NCBI GenBank assembly: GCA_964417725.1
Contig: CAYQIV010000003.1
Coordinates: 85,911 to 149,910, forward strand
DNA length: 64,000 nucleotides
Source of the DNA: SHZI01 sp964417725
Lineage (GTDB): Bacteria; Pseudomonadota; Gammaproteobacteria; Steroidobacterales; GCA-2729495
Direction: 5' to 3'
The notes beneath the pieces are model-generated. The model was not told the origin of the DNA. It did no database searches and saw only the letters and a list, made by a program, of their open reading frames with translations. Positions 18,674 through 27,240 of the stretch are shown here, piece by piece (within the stretch, counting starts at the first letter, position 1; the number at the start of each line of letters is the position of its first letter). The position numbers and the translations under genes are program-made.

Positions 18674-19821
18674 AGCACGGCCTTGGGATACGAACCGAGG
18701 ATGCGGAACAGCTCGGCGCGTTTGCGCAGGGCAGCCAGTGCAGCAGCCACCGGCGCATCGCGGGCATGGCCGTCGAGATCGATGAAAAACACGTAGTGCC
18801 ACTTGCGCCGGTGCGATGGCCTGGACTCGATACGCGTCATGTTGACCCGATGCTCGGCAAGCGGTGCCAGCAGGCTGTGCAGGGCACCTGAATCATCGGT
18901 GTCGGGCACGGAAAGCAGCAGGCTGGTCTTGTCGTCACCACTGGCGCCGAGGATCTCGCGACCGATCACCAGAAACCGCGTGGTGTTGTCCGGTCGATCC
19001 TCGATATCGGCGACGAGCTTGTCCAGCGCATAGACCTCTGCCGCCGCATCGCCGGCGATGGCTGCCGTCCCGGCCTCGTCGCGGGCACGGCGCGCGCCCT
19101 CGGCATTGCTGCTGGCACCCACGAGTTCGGCCCCGGGCAGATATTCACGCAGCCACGCGCGACACTGCGCCAGGGATTGCGGGTGCGCGCAGACACGCAC
19201 CACCTGCGTCAGGTCACCCATGGTGCCGAGCAGATGCTGGCGTATGCGCATCTCGACTTCACCACAGATCTTCAGCGGTGAACTGAGAAACATGTCGAGT
19301 GTGTGGTTGACGGTGCCTTCACTGGAATTTTCGATCGGTACGACGCCGAAACTGGCCGCCCCCGACTCGACCTCGTGGAACACTTCATCGATGGTCGCCA
19401 ACGGCAGTGCGCGTACGGAATGGCCGAAGTGCTTGTACACGGCCGACTGGCTGAAGGTGCCTTCCGGGCCCAGGTAACCGACCTTGAGCGGCTCTTCCTG
19501 GGCGAGGCATGCCGACATGATCTCGCGGAACAGCCGCACCATTTCCTCGTCGGTCAGTGGCCCCTCGTTGCGCGCCACGACGCCACGCAGGACCTGAGCT
19601 TCCCGCTCCGGACGGTAGTAGTCGCCGCCTTTTACCCGGGCAACCTGCTGCGCCAGGCGTGCCCGCTCGGCGATCTTCACCTGGATCGCCGCATCGACGG
19701 CATCGATCTGCTTGCGCAGGGTGCCGAGCGCGGCCACATCGGCTGCAGGCTTGCGTGTGCTGGCGCGCTGCGCTGCCGGGGCCTTGCGCTTGCGCGTGGC
19801 GTTTGTCCTGCGCGTTGCCAT
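18670..19821 (-). CDS. pheA: Bifunctional chorismate mutase / prephenate dehydratase (P-protein)
   Basis: Makes phenylpyruvate from chorismate. 383 residues. An N-terminal basic, Ala/Arg/Lys-rich extension (about 1-28) precedes the AroQ chorismate mutase domain (LRKQIDAVDAAIQVKIAERA), then prephenate dehydratase from about 112 (VGYLGPEGTFSQSAVYKHFG, PIENSSEGTVNHT, DNTTRFLVIG) and a C-terminal ACT domain with the feedback-binding ESRPSHRRKWHYVFFID. The intact ACT domain implies phenylalanine inhibition. The basic extension is longer than usual and may be unstructured. Confidence 0.95.
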   Translation of the reverse strand: MATRRTNATRKRKAPAAQRASTRKPAADVAALGTLRKQIDAVDAAIQVKIAERARLAQQVARVKGGDYYRPEREAQVLRGVVARNEGPLTDEEMVRLFREIMSACLAQEEPLKVGYLGPEGTFSQSAVYKHFGHSVRALPLATIDEVFHEVESGAASFGVVPIENSSEGTVNHTLDMFLSSPLKICGEVEMRIRQHLLGTMGDLTQVVRVCAHPQSLAQCRAWLREYLPGAELVGASSNAEGARRARDEAGTAAIAGDAAAEVYALDKLVADIEDRPDNTTRFLVIGREILGASGDDKTSLLLSVPDTDDSGALHSLLAPLAEHRVNMTRIESRPSHRRKWHYVFFIDLDGHARDAPVAAALAALRKRAELFRILGSYPKAVL

Positions 19822-19853
19822 CCGTCACCTGCCTGGACGTACGTCCTGTGGAA

Positions 19854-21050
19854 TCACGAGCCCGGGCGACCGACATCGCGCACGCAGAGTACGCCCTTGA
19901 TACCACGCAAACGGTCAACCAGTTCGTCGGTCACCTCGCCATCCAGATCGACGATGGTATACGCCAGATCGCCGCGCGACTTGTTGAGCATGTCGGCGAT
20001 GTTCAGCCCTGCATCACCGATGCATGACGAGATCTGACCGACCATGTTCGGCACGTTGGCATTGGCGATGGTGATGCGATGCGCATCGAGGCGCGGCATA
20101 TCGGCTTCGGGGAAATTGACCGAATGCCTCACCGCCCCGTTTTCGAGATAGTTGCGCAGGTTATCAGCGACCATGACCGCGCAATTGACTTCAGCCTCGT
20201 GTGTCGACGCACCGAGGTGCGGCAGAGCGATGACTTTCGGACTGGCGAGCAACCGGCGGCTGGGGAAGTCGCAGACGTAACTTCCAAGGCGTCCGGCGGC
20301 AAGCGCTTCAAGCATCGCGCCCTCGTCGACGATCTCGCCGCGGGAGAAGTTCAGCACCACGCCCCGGGTGCCGGGCATCAGCTTGAGTCTGGCTTCATTG
20401 ACCAGGCCGCGGGTCGCGTCGACCAACGGCACGTGCACGGTGATCATGTCGGCACGGCCGAACAACTCTTCCAGGCTGCGCGCCTGCTCGACCGCCGCGG
20501 AGAGCTGCCAGGCCCGCTCGACAGTGATTTGCGGGTCGAACCCCACGACGCGCATGCCGAGTGCCTGCGCGGCGTTGGCAACCTGCACACCGATCGCACC
20601 AAGGCCGATCACGCCCAGCGTGCGACCGGGCAACTCGAACCCCACGAATTGCTTCTTGCCGGCCTCGACCGCCTTGTCGAGTGCCGCACCCTCTTCCTGG
20701 CGATTGCGGGTGAAATCCCAGGCCTGACAAAGGTTGCGCGCGGCGAGCAGCATGCCGGCGACGACCAGTTCCTTGACCGCATTGGCATTGGCACCCGGCG
20801 CATTGAATACCGGGATGCCGAGTGCTGACAACGCTGCGACCGGAATGTTGTTGACTCCGGCACCGGCTCGCGCCACGGCCTGCAGCGAGACAGGCAAGGC
20901 CATGTCGTGCATCTTGGCCGAACGCACCATGATCGCGTCAGGATGACCGATCTCCGAGGCCACCTCATAGCGATCGCGCGGCAGGCGCTGGAGGCCTTCC
21001 ACGGAGATATTGTTGAGTGTCAGGACCTTGAACGTCGTCTTCTTGCTCAC
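19854..21050 (-). CDS. serA: D-3-phosphoglycerate dehydrogenase with C-terminal ACT domain
   Basis: First step of serine synthesis; NAD-dependent oxidation of 3-phosphoglycerate. 398 residues from the GTG at 21050 (another GTG at 21071 would add seven). Substrate-domain motif RAGAGVNNIPVAALSALGIP, Rossmann GVIGLGAIGVQVANAAQALG, NFSRGEIVDEGAM and catalytic PHLGASTHEAEVN, then an ACT domain (ANVPNMVGQISSCIGDAGLN). Lies between serC and pheA, so two steps of the serine pathway are side by side. It occupies the interval that is empty in the Pseudomonas cluster. Confidence 0.92.
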   Translation of the reverse strand: MSKKTTFKVLTLNNISVEGLQRLPRDRYEVASEIGHPDAIMVRSAKMHDMALPVSLQAVARAGAGVNNIPVAALSALGIPVFNAPGANANAVKELVVAGMLLAARNLCQAWDFTRNRQEEGAALDKAVEAGKKQFVGFELPGRTLGVIGLGAIGVQVANAAQALGMRVVGFDPQITVERAWQLSAAVEQARSLEELFGRADMITVHVPLVDATRGLVNEARLKLMPGTRGVVLNFSRGEIVDEGAMLEALAAGRLGSYVCDFPSRRLLASPKVIALPHLGASTHEAEVNCAVMVADNLRNYLENGAVRHSVNFPEADMPRLDAHRITIANANVPNMVGQISSCIGDAGLNIADMLNKSRGDLAYTIVDLDGEVTDELVDRLRGIKGVLCVRDVGRPGS

Positions 21051-21075
21051 GTGTTGAACCCCGGGCGCCACTGTA

Positions 21076-22158
21076 TCAGGCGTGCTGTTTCTCGAAATGG
21101 GCCATGAACTGGACGAGCGTGCGGACGCCCTCCTCGGTCATGGCATTGTAGATGCTGGCACGCATACCACCCACGGAACGGTGCCCCTTGAGGTTGGTCA
21201 GGCCCGTCTTCTCGGCTTCCACGAGAAAGGCCGCGTCGAGTTCCGGTCGTGCCAGCACGAAAGGGACGTTCATCCACGAGCGGTACGGCCGTGCGACCGG
21301 ATTGCTGTAGAACGTCGAGGCATCGATGGCGTCGTAGAGCATCTGTGCCTTGCGCTGGTTGATCTCGGCCATACGTGCCAGCCCGCCATTACGCTTCAGC
21401 CAGGCGAAGACCAGACCGGCAACGTACCAGGCGAAGGTCGGCGGCGTGTTGAGCATGGAGCCTTCGGCGGCATGGGCTGCATAGCGGAAGATGTTGGGCA
21501 TGTCCTTGCCAGCACGCTCGAGGAGATCGCGACGGACGATGACGATCACGAGCCCTGAGGGTCCGATGTTCTTCTGTGCGCCGGCATAGATCAGGCCGAA
21601 GCGGGTCACGTCGACGGGCCGCGAGAGGATCGTCGAGGACATGTCGGCGACGAGCGGCACATCCCCGGTCGCCGGCGGTTCGTGGATCTCGACGCCGCCG
21701 ATGGTTTCATTCGGCGTGTAGTGGAAATAGGCCGCACCGGCATCCAGCTGCCATGTGTCGCGCGCCGGGATATCGGTGTACGCGCTGGTCTTGCCATCGG
21801 CGACGATGTTGACCTCGCGCACCGTGCCGGCTTCCTTGGCCGCCTTCCTGGACCAGGTGCCAGTCAGCAGGTAGTCGACGGTCTGACCGGCGGCCGACAG
21901 GTTGAGCGGAACGAGGCCGAACTGCGCCGTTGCTCCACCCTGGAGGAACAGCACGGCGTAGTCGGCAGGGATGCCCATCAGTTCGCGGAGGTCGGCCTCG
22001 GCCTGCTCGGCAACCTTGATGAAGGCCTTGCTGCGGTGGGAAATCTCCATCACCGACATACCCGACGATTGCCAGTCGAGCATCTCCGCCTGTGCCTGCT
22101 GGAGAACCTCAAGCGGCAATGCCGCCGGCCCGGCGCTGAAATTGATGACCCTGGACAT
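21076..22158 (-). CDS. serC: Phosphoserine aminotransferase
   Basis: Second step of serine synthesis and part of pyridoxal phosphate synthesis. 360 residues from the ATG at 22158. N-terminal RVINFSAGPAALPLEVLQQA, GGATAQFGLVPLNL, HYTPNETIGGVEI, and the PLP lysine in IYAGAQKNIGPSGLV; C-terminal GHRSVGGMRASIYNAM. Downstream of gyrA by 55 bases and followed by serA. The longer upstream open frame lies over the gyrA 3' end and has no family similarity. Confidence 0.97.
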   Translation of the reverse strand: MSRVINFSAGPAALPLEVLQQAQAEMLDWQSSGMSVMEISHRSKAFIKVAEQAEADLRELMGIPADYAVLFLQGGATAQFGLVPLNLSAAGQTVDYLLTGTWSRKAAKEAGTVREVNIVADGKTSAYTDIPARDTWQLDAGAAYFHYTPNETIGGVEIHEPPATGDVPLVADMSSTILSRPVDVTRFGLIYAGAQKNIGPSGLVIVIVRRDLLERAGKDMPNIFRYAAHAAEGSMLNTPPTFAWYVAGLVFAWLKRNGGLARMAEINQRKAQMLYDAIDASTFYSNPVARPYRSWMNVPFVLARPELDAAFLVEAEKTGLTNLKGHRSVGGMRASIYNAMTEEGVRTLVQFMAHFEKQHA

Positions 22159-22213
22159 AGGAAACCTACCTGGTTGGAACTGGGTTGAATGGCATGCGGC
22201 GGGGCGCCACGAC

Positions 22214-24769
22214 TCAGCCGGCGTCCGCTTCTCCATCCTCGTCTTCGTCCGCGACGACCCGGTCGAGGCCGACCAGACGGTCCGCTTCATCGAGCCGGAT
22301 GAGACGGACGCCCTGGGTGTTGCGACCTTGCCGTGACACCTCGACCACAGGCGTGCGCACCAGCGTGCCCGACGAACTGATGAGCATGATCTCATCCTCG
22401 TCACGAACCTGCACGGCACCGATCATTCGGCCATTGCGCTCACTGGTCTGGATGGCGATGACGCCCTGTCCGCCACGCTGCTGCGCAGGGAATTCCCCGG
22501 TCGCCGTGCGCTTGCCGTAGCCATTTTCGGTTGCCGTGAGCACCTCGCCTTCGGCAACGATGAGCAGCGCGATCACTTCATGCCCCTCCGGCAGGCGGAT
22601 GCCCCGCACACCCGCAGCCGTGCGGCCCATCGGGCGGACATCGGCCTCATGGAAGCGGATTGCCTTGCCGGAACTGGCGAACAGCATGATGTCGCATTCG
22701 CCGTCGGTGATGGCCACATCGACGAGCCGGTCGCCGGCGTGAAGCTCGACTGCGCGAATGCCGGTGGCGCGTGGCCGCGAGAACGCATCGAGCGGCGTCT
22801 TCTTTACCGTGCCGTGGCTGGTGGCCATGAACACATAGCTGGTGTCGGTGTACTGGCGAACCGGCAATATGGCGTTGATGCGCTCGTCGGCCTCCAGTGG
22901 CAGCAGGTTGACCATGGGCTTGCCGCGCGCGCCGTGGCCGGCCCGCGGCACCTCGTAAACCTTGAGCCAGTAGACCTTGCCATGACTGGTAAAGCACAAC
23001 AGCGTGTCGTGACTGTTGGCAACAAAAAGCTTGTCGATGAAATCCTCTTCCTTGACCCGCGTCGCCGAGCGCCCGCGACCACCACGTCGCTGCACTTGAT
23101 AGTCGCTGACACTCTGCGCCTTGGCATAGCCGCCGTGTGACAAGGTGACGACGACGTCTTCCTCCGGGATGAGGTCTTCGATGGCCAGCATCTCGTGCGC
23201 CTGGACGATCTCCGTCCGGCGTGCGTCACCATACTGATCGCGCACCTCCCGAAGCTCGTCACGGATCACCGCCAGCAGGCGCTCGGGGTCGGCAAGGATC
23301 GCGGTGTACTCGCGGATCTTGCCGAGCAGATCCTGGTACTCGGCGATGATCTTGTCCTGCTCGAGGCCCGTGAGGCGCTGCAGGCGCAACTCGAGAATGG
23401 CCTGCGCCTGCGCCACAGACAGCCGGTAGCCACCGGGTGTCAGGCCATAGGCCTCGCCACTGTCCGCCGGGCGGGTCGAGACATTGCCGGCACGCTCGAG
23501 CATCTGCACCACCTCACCTGGCGCCCAGTCACGCGAAGTCAGCGCCTGACGCGCCTCCGCAGGCGTGGGAGACGCCTTGATGACGGCGATGACCGGGTCG
23601 ATATTGGCCAGCGCCACCGTCTGGCCCTCGAGGATATGGGCCCGTTCGCGGGTCTTGCGCAGGTCGTGGATGGTGCGCCGCGTGACCACCTCGCGCCGGT
23701 GGCGAATGAAGGCCTCGAGCAACGAACGCAGGTCCATGAGGCGTGGCTGTCCGTCGGCCAACGCGACCATGTTGATGCCGAAGACACTCTCGAGCGGGGT
23801 CTGCTTGTAGAGGTTGTTGAGGACGACGTCCGCGCTCTCGCCACGGCGCAGTTCGATGACCACGCGCATGCCGTCCTTGTCGGACTCGTCACGCAGCTCA
23901 CTGATGCCCTCGATCTTGCGGTCCCGAACCAGTTCGGCAATCTTCTCGATGAGCCGCGCCTTGTTGACCTGGTAGGGCAACTCGGTGACGACAATGGCCT
24001 CACGGCCGCGCGCGTCGATGGTCTCGACATGCGTCCGGGCACGGATATGCACCCGGCCGCGGCCGGTGGTATAGGCCTCGTATATACCCTGCGAGCCGTT
24101 GATGATGCCGGCGGTGGGAAAATCCGGTCCCGGGACCAACGCCATCAACGCGCCGATGCCGGCACCCGGATCGTCGATCAGCAGCAGCGTGGCATCGATG
24201 ATTTCGGCAAGGTTGTGCGGCGGGATGTTCGTGGCCATGCCGACCGCAATGCCCGATGAGCCATTGACGAGCAGGTTCGGCACGCGGGTCGGCAGTACCG
24301 TGGGCTCGGTCTCTGATCCATCATAGTTGGGGGCGAAATCGACCGTTTCCCTGTCGATGTCCGCGAGCAGTTCCCCCGCCATGCGGGTCATGCGCACTTC
24401 GGTGTAGCGCATCGCCGCGGGGGCATCGCCATCGACGGAGCCGAAGTTACCCTGACCATCGACCAGCAGGTAGCGCATGGAAAACGGCTGCGCCATGCGC
24501 ACGATCGTGTCATAGACGGCCGTGTCACCGTGCGGGTGATACTTGCCGATGACGTCGCCAACCACGCGGGCCGACTTCTTGTAGGGCTTGTTGTGGTCGT
24601 TGCCGAGTTCGCGCATCGCATGCAGGACACGCCGGTGCACGGGCTTCAGTCCGTCGCGAACGTCGGGCAGGGCGCGGCCCACGATGACGCTCATGGCATA
24701 GTCCAGATAGGACTGCCGCATCTCGTCTTCGAGGTTGATCGGGAGGATTTCCCGGGCTACATCCGCCAT
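22214..24769 (-). CDS. gyrA: DNA gyrase subunit A
   Basis: Breakage-reunion subunit of the type II topoisomerase that introduces negative supercoils. 851 residues from the ATG at 24769 (MADVAREILPINLEDEMRQS). Catalytic tyrosine in PAAMRYTEVRM. The quinolone region reads YHPHGDTAVYDTIVRM: threonine at the position of E. coli Ser83 and the aspartate equivalent to Asp87 kept. The C-terminal beta-pinwheel contains the GyrA box QRRGGRG. Threonine at this site is natural in several gammaproteobacteria and is not by itself evidence of a resistance mutation. Confidence 0.97.
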   Translation of the reverse strand: MADVAREILPINLEDEMRQSYLDYAMSVIVGRALPDVRDGLKPVHRRVLHAMRELGNDHNKPYKKSARVVGDVIGKYHPHGDTAVYDTIVRMAQPFSMRYLLVDGQGNFGSVDGDAPAAMRYTEVRMTRMAGELLADIDRETVDFAPNYDGSETEPTVLPTRVPNLLVNGSSGIAVGMATNIPPHNLAEIIDATLLLIDDPGAGIGALMALVPGPDFPTAGIINGSQGIYEAYTTGRGRVHIRARTHVETIDARGREAIVVTELPYQVNKARLIEKIAELVRDRKIEGISELRDESDKDGMRVVIELRRGESADVVLNNLYKQTPLESVFGINMVALADGQPRLMDLRSLLEAFIRHRREVVTRRTIHDLRKTRERAHILEGQTVALANIDPVIAVIKASPTPAEARQALTSRDWAPGEVVQMLERAGNVSTRPADSGEAYGLTPGGYRLSVAQAQAILELRLQRLTGLEQDKIIAEYQDLLGKIREYTAILADPERLLAVIRDELREVRDQYGDARRTEIVQAHEMLAIEDLIPEEDVVVTLSHGGYAKAQSVSDYQVQRRGGRGRSATRVKEEDFIDKLFVANSHDTLLCFTSHGKVYWLKVYEVPRAGHGARGKPMVNLLPLEADERINAILPVRQYTDTSYVFMATSHGTVKKTPLDAFSRPRATGIRAVELHAGDRLVDVAITDGECDIMLFASSGKAIRFHEADVRPMGRTAAGVRGIRLPEGHEVIALLIVAEGEVLTATENGYGKRTATGEFPAQQRGGQGVIAIQTSERNGRMIGAVQVRDEDEIMLISSSGTLVRTPVVEVSRQGRNTQGVRLIRLDEADRLVGLDRVVADEDEDGEADAG

Positions 24770-25097
24770 CGGTATCGCAGAGTCTCCAAGGCCCAAGCGT
24801 CCTGACAAAGTCCCGGCAGACCCTGCTCCGTTACCCGCCGGAGCCGCCCCTGGACAGAATCATCGTCGCGGTGCTGCGCCCGAAACCGGAGCGCAATGAG
24901 GTGCGTATGCTAGCACGATTGCCCCGTCTGCCGGCACATCCAGACTGCCCCTGCCAGGGCCGGCGTGCGGTACGCCGGGACACGAAAAAGCAGCGGCCAA
25001 CCGCGCGGCGAAATCGGGCATCATTCGCCTTGTGAGCAATTCCCGCCGCGTGCCTCGCCGCGGCCCCGCAGGCCACGACCCGAGCCGCGTAGAACAC
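24770..25097. promoter_or_regulatory. Divergent gyrA / ubiG control region
   Basis: 328 bases without a convincing gene. On the gyrA side an extended -10-like TGCTAGCAT lies at 24915-24907 (minus), about 140 bases from the gyrA start, without a clear -35. A perfect six-pair hairpin (24961-24966 with 24972-24977) sits in the middle. A GTG at 25032 could extend ubiG by 22 codons but the added arginine-rich residues look non-homologous. Promoter calls here are weak. Confidence 0.35.
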
Positions 25098-25817
25098 ATG
25101 GCGACGACCAACGAAAATCACAGCGATGCCGAAATCGCCCACTTTGGCCGCCTTGCCGGCCGGTGGTGGGATGCCGACGGCGACCTGCGCACGCTTCATG
25201 ACATCAACCCCGTGCGCAGCGCGCTGGTTGAAGGCTGGACGCAGCCGGCGGGGCGGCGACTGCTCGACGTCGGCTGCGGCGGTGGCCTGTTCAGCGAGGC
25301 AATGGCGCGCCTGGGTGCAGAGGTGACCGGCATCGACCTGTCGCCCGAAGCGCTCGCCGTGGCCCGCCTGCACCTCATTGAATCCGGCCTGCAGCCCATC
25401 ACCTACCGCCAGGTCAGCAGCGCCGCACTGGCGGCCGAGCAGCCGGGGCACTACCAGATCGTCACCTGCATGGAACTCCTCGAGCACGTCCCCGATCCCG
25501 CCGCACTGGTCGGCGACTGCGCGCGGCTGGCATGCCCGGGGGGCAGCGTGGTGTTCTCGACGATCAACCGCACGGCAAAAGCCTTCGCCCTGGCCATCGT
25601 CGGCGCCGAATACCTGACCCGCCTGGTGCCACGCGGAACGCACCGCCACGAGCGCTTCATCCGGCCCGGGGAGCTGGATGGCTGGGCGCGGCACGCCGGC
25701 CTGCACCTCGTCGCACTGACCGGCCTGCGCTACGAACCGCTCGGTCGACGCTGTACCGCAGGCGTCGCCGCCGACGTCAACTACGTGGCTCACTTTCGTG
25801 TACCCGACCGATGCTGA
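25098..25817 (+). CDS. ubiG: Ubiquinone biosynthesis O-methyltransferase
   Basis: SAM-dependent methyltransferase performing both O-methylations in ubiquinone synthesis. 239 residues from the ATG at 25098. EIAHFGRLAGRWWDADGDLR at the N-terminus, SAM motif I LLDVGCGGGLFSEAMARLG, DLSPEALAVARLH, and MELLEHVPDPAALV; C-terminal VAADVNYVAHFRV. Its last seven bases overlap the next gene, and ubiG-mupP-yciK is a conserved trio in pseudomonads. Implies an aerobic respiratory chain with ubiquinone. Confidence 0.95.
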   Translation: MATTNENHSDAEIAHFGRLAGRWWDADGDLRTLHDINPVRSALVEGWTQPAGRRLLDVGCGGGLFSEAMARLGAEVTGIDLSPEALAVARLHLIESGLQPITYRQVSSAALAAEQPGHYQIVTCMELLEHVPDPAALVGDCARLACPGGSVVFSTINRTAKAFALAIVGAEYLTRLVPRGTHRHERFIRPGELDGWARHAGLHLVALTGLRYEPLGRRCTAGVAADVNYVAHFRVPDRC

Positions 25818-26470
25818 CGGCGCCCACAGCAGTGCTCTTCGACCTCGATGGCACGTTGCTCGACACCTCGCATGACATGGTTGCGGCGCTCAACGTCCTG
25901 TGCACTGAGGAATCCCGTCCCGTCGTCAGCCACAAGATGGCCCGCAACCACGTCTCGAACGGTGCCGCCGGCCTGCTGCGCCTGGTCTGGCCTGACTTCG
26001 ATCCCGCACGCCACACTGGCATCCACCAGCGTTATCTGGAGCTCTATGCCGCCAACCTGTGCCGCGAAACCAGGCTTTTCCCCGACATTGAAAACCTGCT
26101 GGCACGGCTCGAGGCCACCGGCATACCGTGGGGCATCGTCACCAACAAGCCGGACTGGCTGACCCGCCCGTTGCTCGTCGAACTCGGCCTGCTGCCCCGC
26201 GCCGCGGTCGTCGTCAGCGGGGATTCGCTGCCCGAACGCAAGCCGCATCCACGGCCGGTGCGACATGCGCTGGAAATGGCCGGTGCAGCGCCCACCGGTG
26301 CGTTCTACATCGGAGATGCCCGCCGTGACATCGAGGCGGGCCGTGCCGCCGGCACGCTTACCGTGGCCGCGGCCTACGGTTACATCGAGCCGGGCCAGGA
26401 CCCCCGCGAATGGGGCGCCGACCACCTCGTCCATGACCCTTCCGAACTGCTGCCACTGCTGTTGCCATGA
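25811..26470 (+). CDS. mupP: HAD phosphatase, probable N-acetylmuramic acid 6-phosphate phosphatase (MupP); phosphoglycolate phosphatase-like
   Basis: 219 residues of the Gph/CbbY-like HAD family: nucleophile motif LFDLDGTLLDT, motif II GIVTNKPDWL, motif III region PERKPHP and motif IV YIGDARRDIEAG. Sequence alone gives phosphoglycolate phosphatase-like. The position between ubiG and yciK is exactly that of Pseudomonas mupP, which dephosphorylates MurNAc-6-P in the AmgK/MurU peptidoglycan recycling route. It overlaps ubiG by seven bases and yciK by four, so the three are coupled. The MupP call rests on synteny; Gph activity is the alternative. Confidence 0.7.
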   Translation: MLTAPTAVLFDLDGTLLDTSHDMVAALNVLCTEESRPVVSHKMARNHVSNGAAGLLRLVWPDFDPARHTGIHQRYLELYAANLCRETRLFPDIENLLARLEATGIPWGIVTNKPDWLTRPLLVELGLLPRAAVVVSGDSLPERKPHPRPVRHALEMAGAAPTGAFYIGDARRDIEAGRAAGTLTVAAAYGYIEPGQDPREWGADHLVHDPSELLPLLLP

Positions 26471-27240
26471 ACCAGAACACCGAAATCTCACAAACCGCAC
26501 GGGCCTATCGGCCTGCCCGGGACATCCTCCAGAACCGCGTAATCCTCGTCACTGGGGCCAGCAAGGGAATCGGCCGTGCGGCGGCGCTGGCGCTGGCGGC
26601 ACACGGTGCGCGGGTGATCCTGCTCGGGCGCAAGCGCACCGCGCTCACGCAGACCTACGATGAAATCGTTGCGGCGGGAGGCGCCACGCCGGCGATTTCG
26701 ATGTTCGACCTGACCCGGGCGCAGGGCCCCGAATACGTTGCACTTGCCGAACAGATCGGAGAAAACTTCGGCCGGCTCGACGGCCTGCTGCACAATGCCG
26801 GCATCCTCGGCCAGCGTTCACCGATCGAGCACTACGACATCAAGACCTGGCACGAGGTGATGCACGTCAATCTCAACGCACCGTTCATCCTCACACAGAT
26901 GTTGTTCCCGCTGCTGCGCCAATCGCCGGACGCTTCGGTGGTGTTCACCAGCAGCGGTGTCGGCCGGCGGGGACGCGCCTACTGGGGCGCTTACGCCGTA
27001 TCGAAATTCGGCATTGAGGGGCTGTCACAGGTACTGGCAGACGAAACGGCGACGCACACCGCGATCCGCGTCAACTGCATCAACCCCGGCCGCACCCGCA
27101 CCGCCATGCGTACGGCGGCCTATCCCGGTGAGGACCCTGCCACCCTGCCCGAGCCGGCCGCGCTCATGGCGTCCTATCTTTTCCTGCTCGGCCCCGCGAG
27201 CCGGGGCGTGACGGGCGCTTCGCTCGACTGCCAGTCGTGA
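26467..27240 (+). CDS. yciK: YciK-family short-chain oxidoreductase
   Basis: Classical SDR of 257 residues: cofactor motif VTGASKGIGRAAALALA, DGLLHNAGILG, catalytic serine in VVFTSSGVGRRG, and YAVSKFGIEG (Tyr/Lys). An N-terminal lead of about 22 residues precedes the Rossmann fold, as in YciK. Substrate unknown. ATGA overlap with mupP. Its last 77 bases overlap the convergent rluB coding sequence on the other strand. Confidence 0.9.
   Translation: MNQNTEISQTARAYRPARDILQNRVILVTGASKGIGRAAALALAAHGARVILLGRKRTALTQTYDEIVAAGGATPAISMFDLTRAQGPEYVALAEQIGENFGRLDGLLHNAGILGQRSPIEHYDIKTWHEVMHVNLNAPFILTQMLFPLLRQSPDASVVFTSSGVGRRGRAYWGAYAVSKFGIEGLSQVLADETATHTAIRVNCINPGRTRTAMRTAAYPGEDPATLPEPAALMASYLFLLGPASRGVTGASLDCQS

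Noticed and set aside
22214..24769. Quinolone-resistance mutation in gyrA (Thr at the Ser83 position)
   Set aside because: Threonine is the natural residue in several gammaproteobacteria, and the Asp87 equivalent is unchanged; no evidence of acquired resistance.
25032..25097. Longer ubiG start at GTG 25032
   Set aside because: The 22 added residues are Arg/Pro/Ser-rich and unlike UbiG N-termini; the ATG at 25098 gives the usual length.
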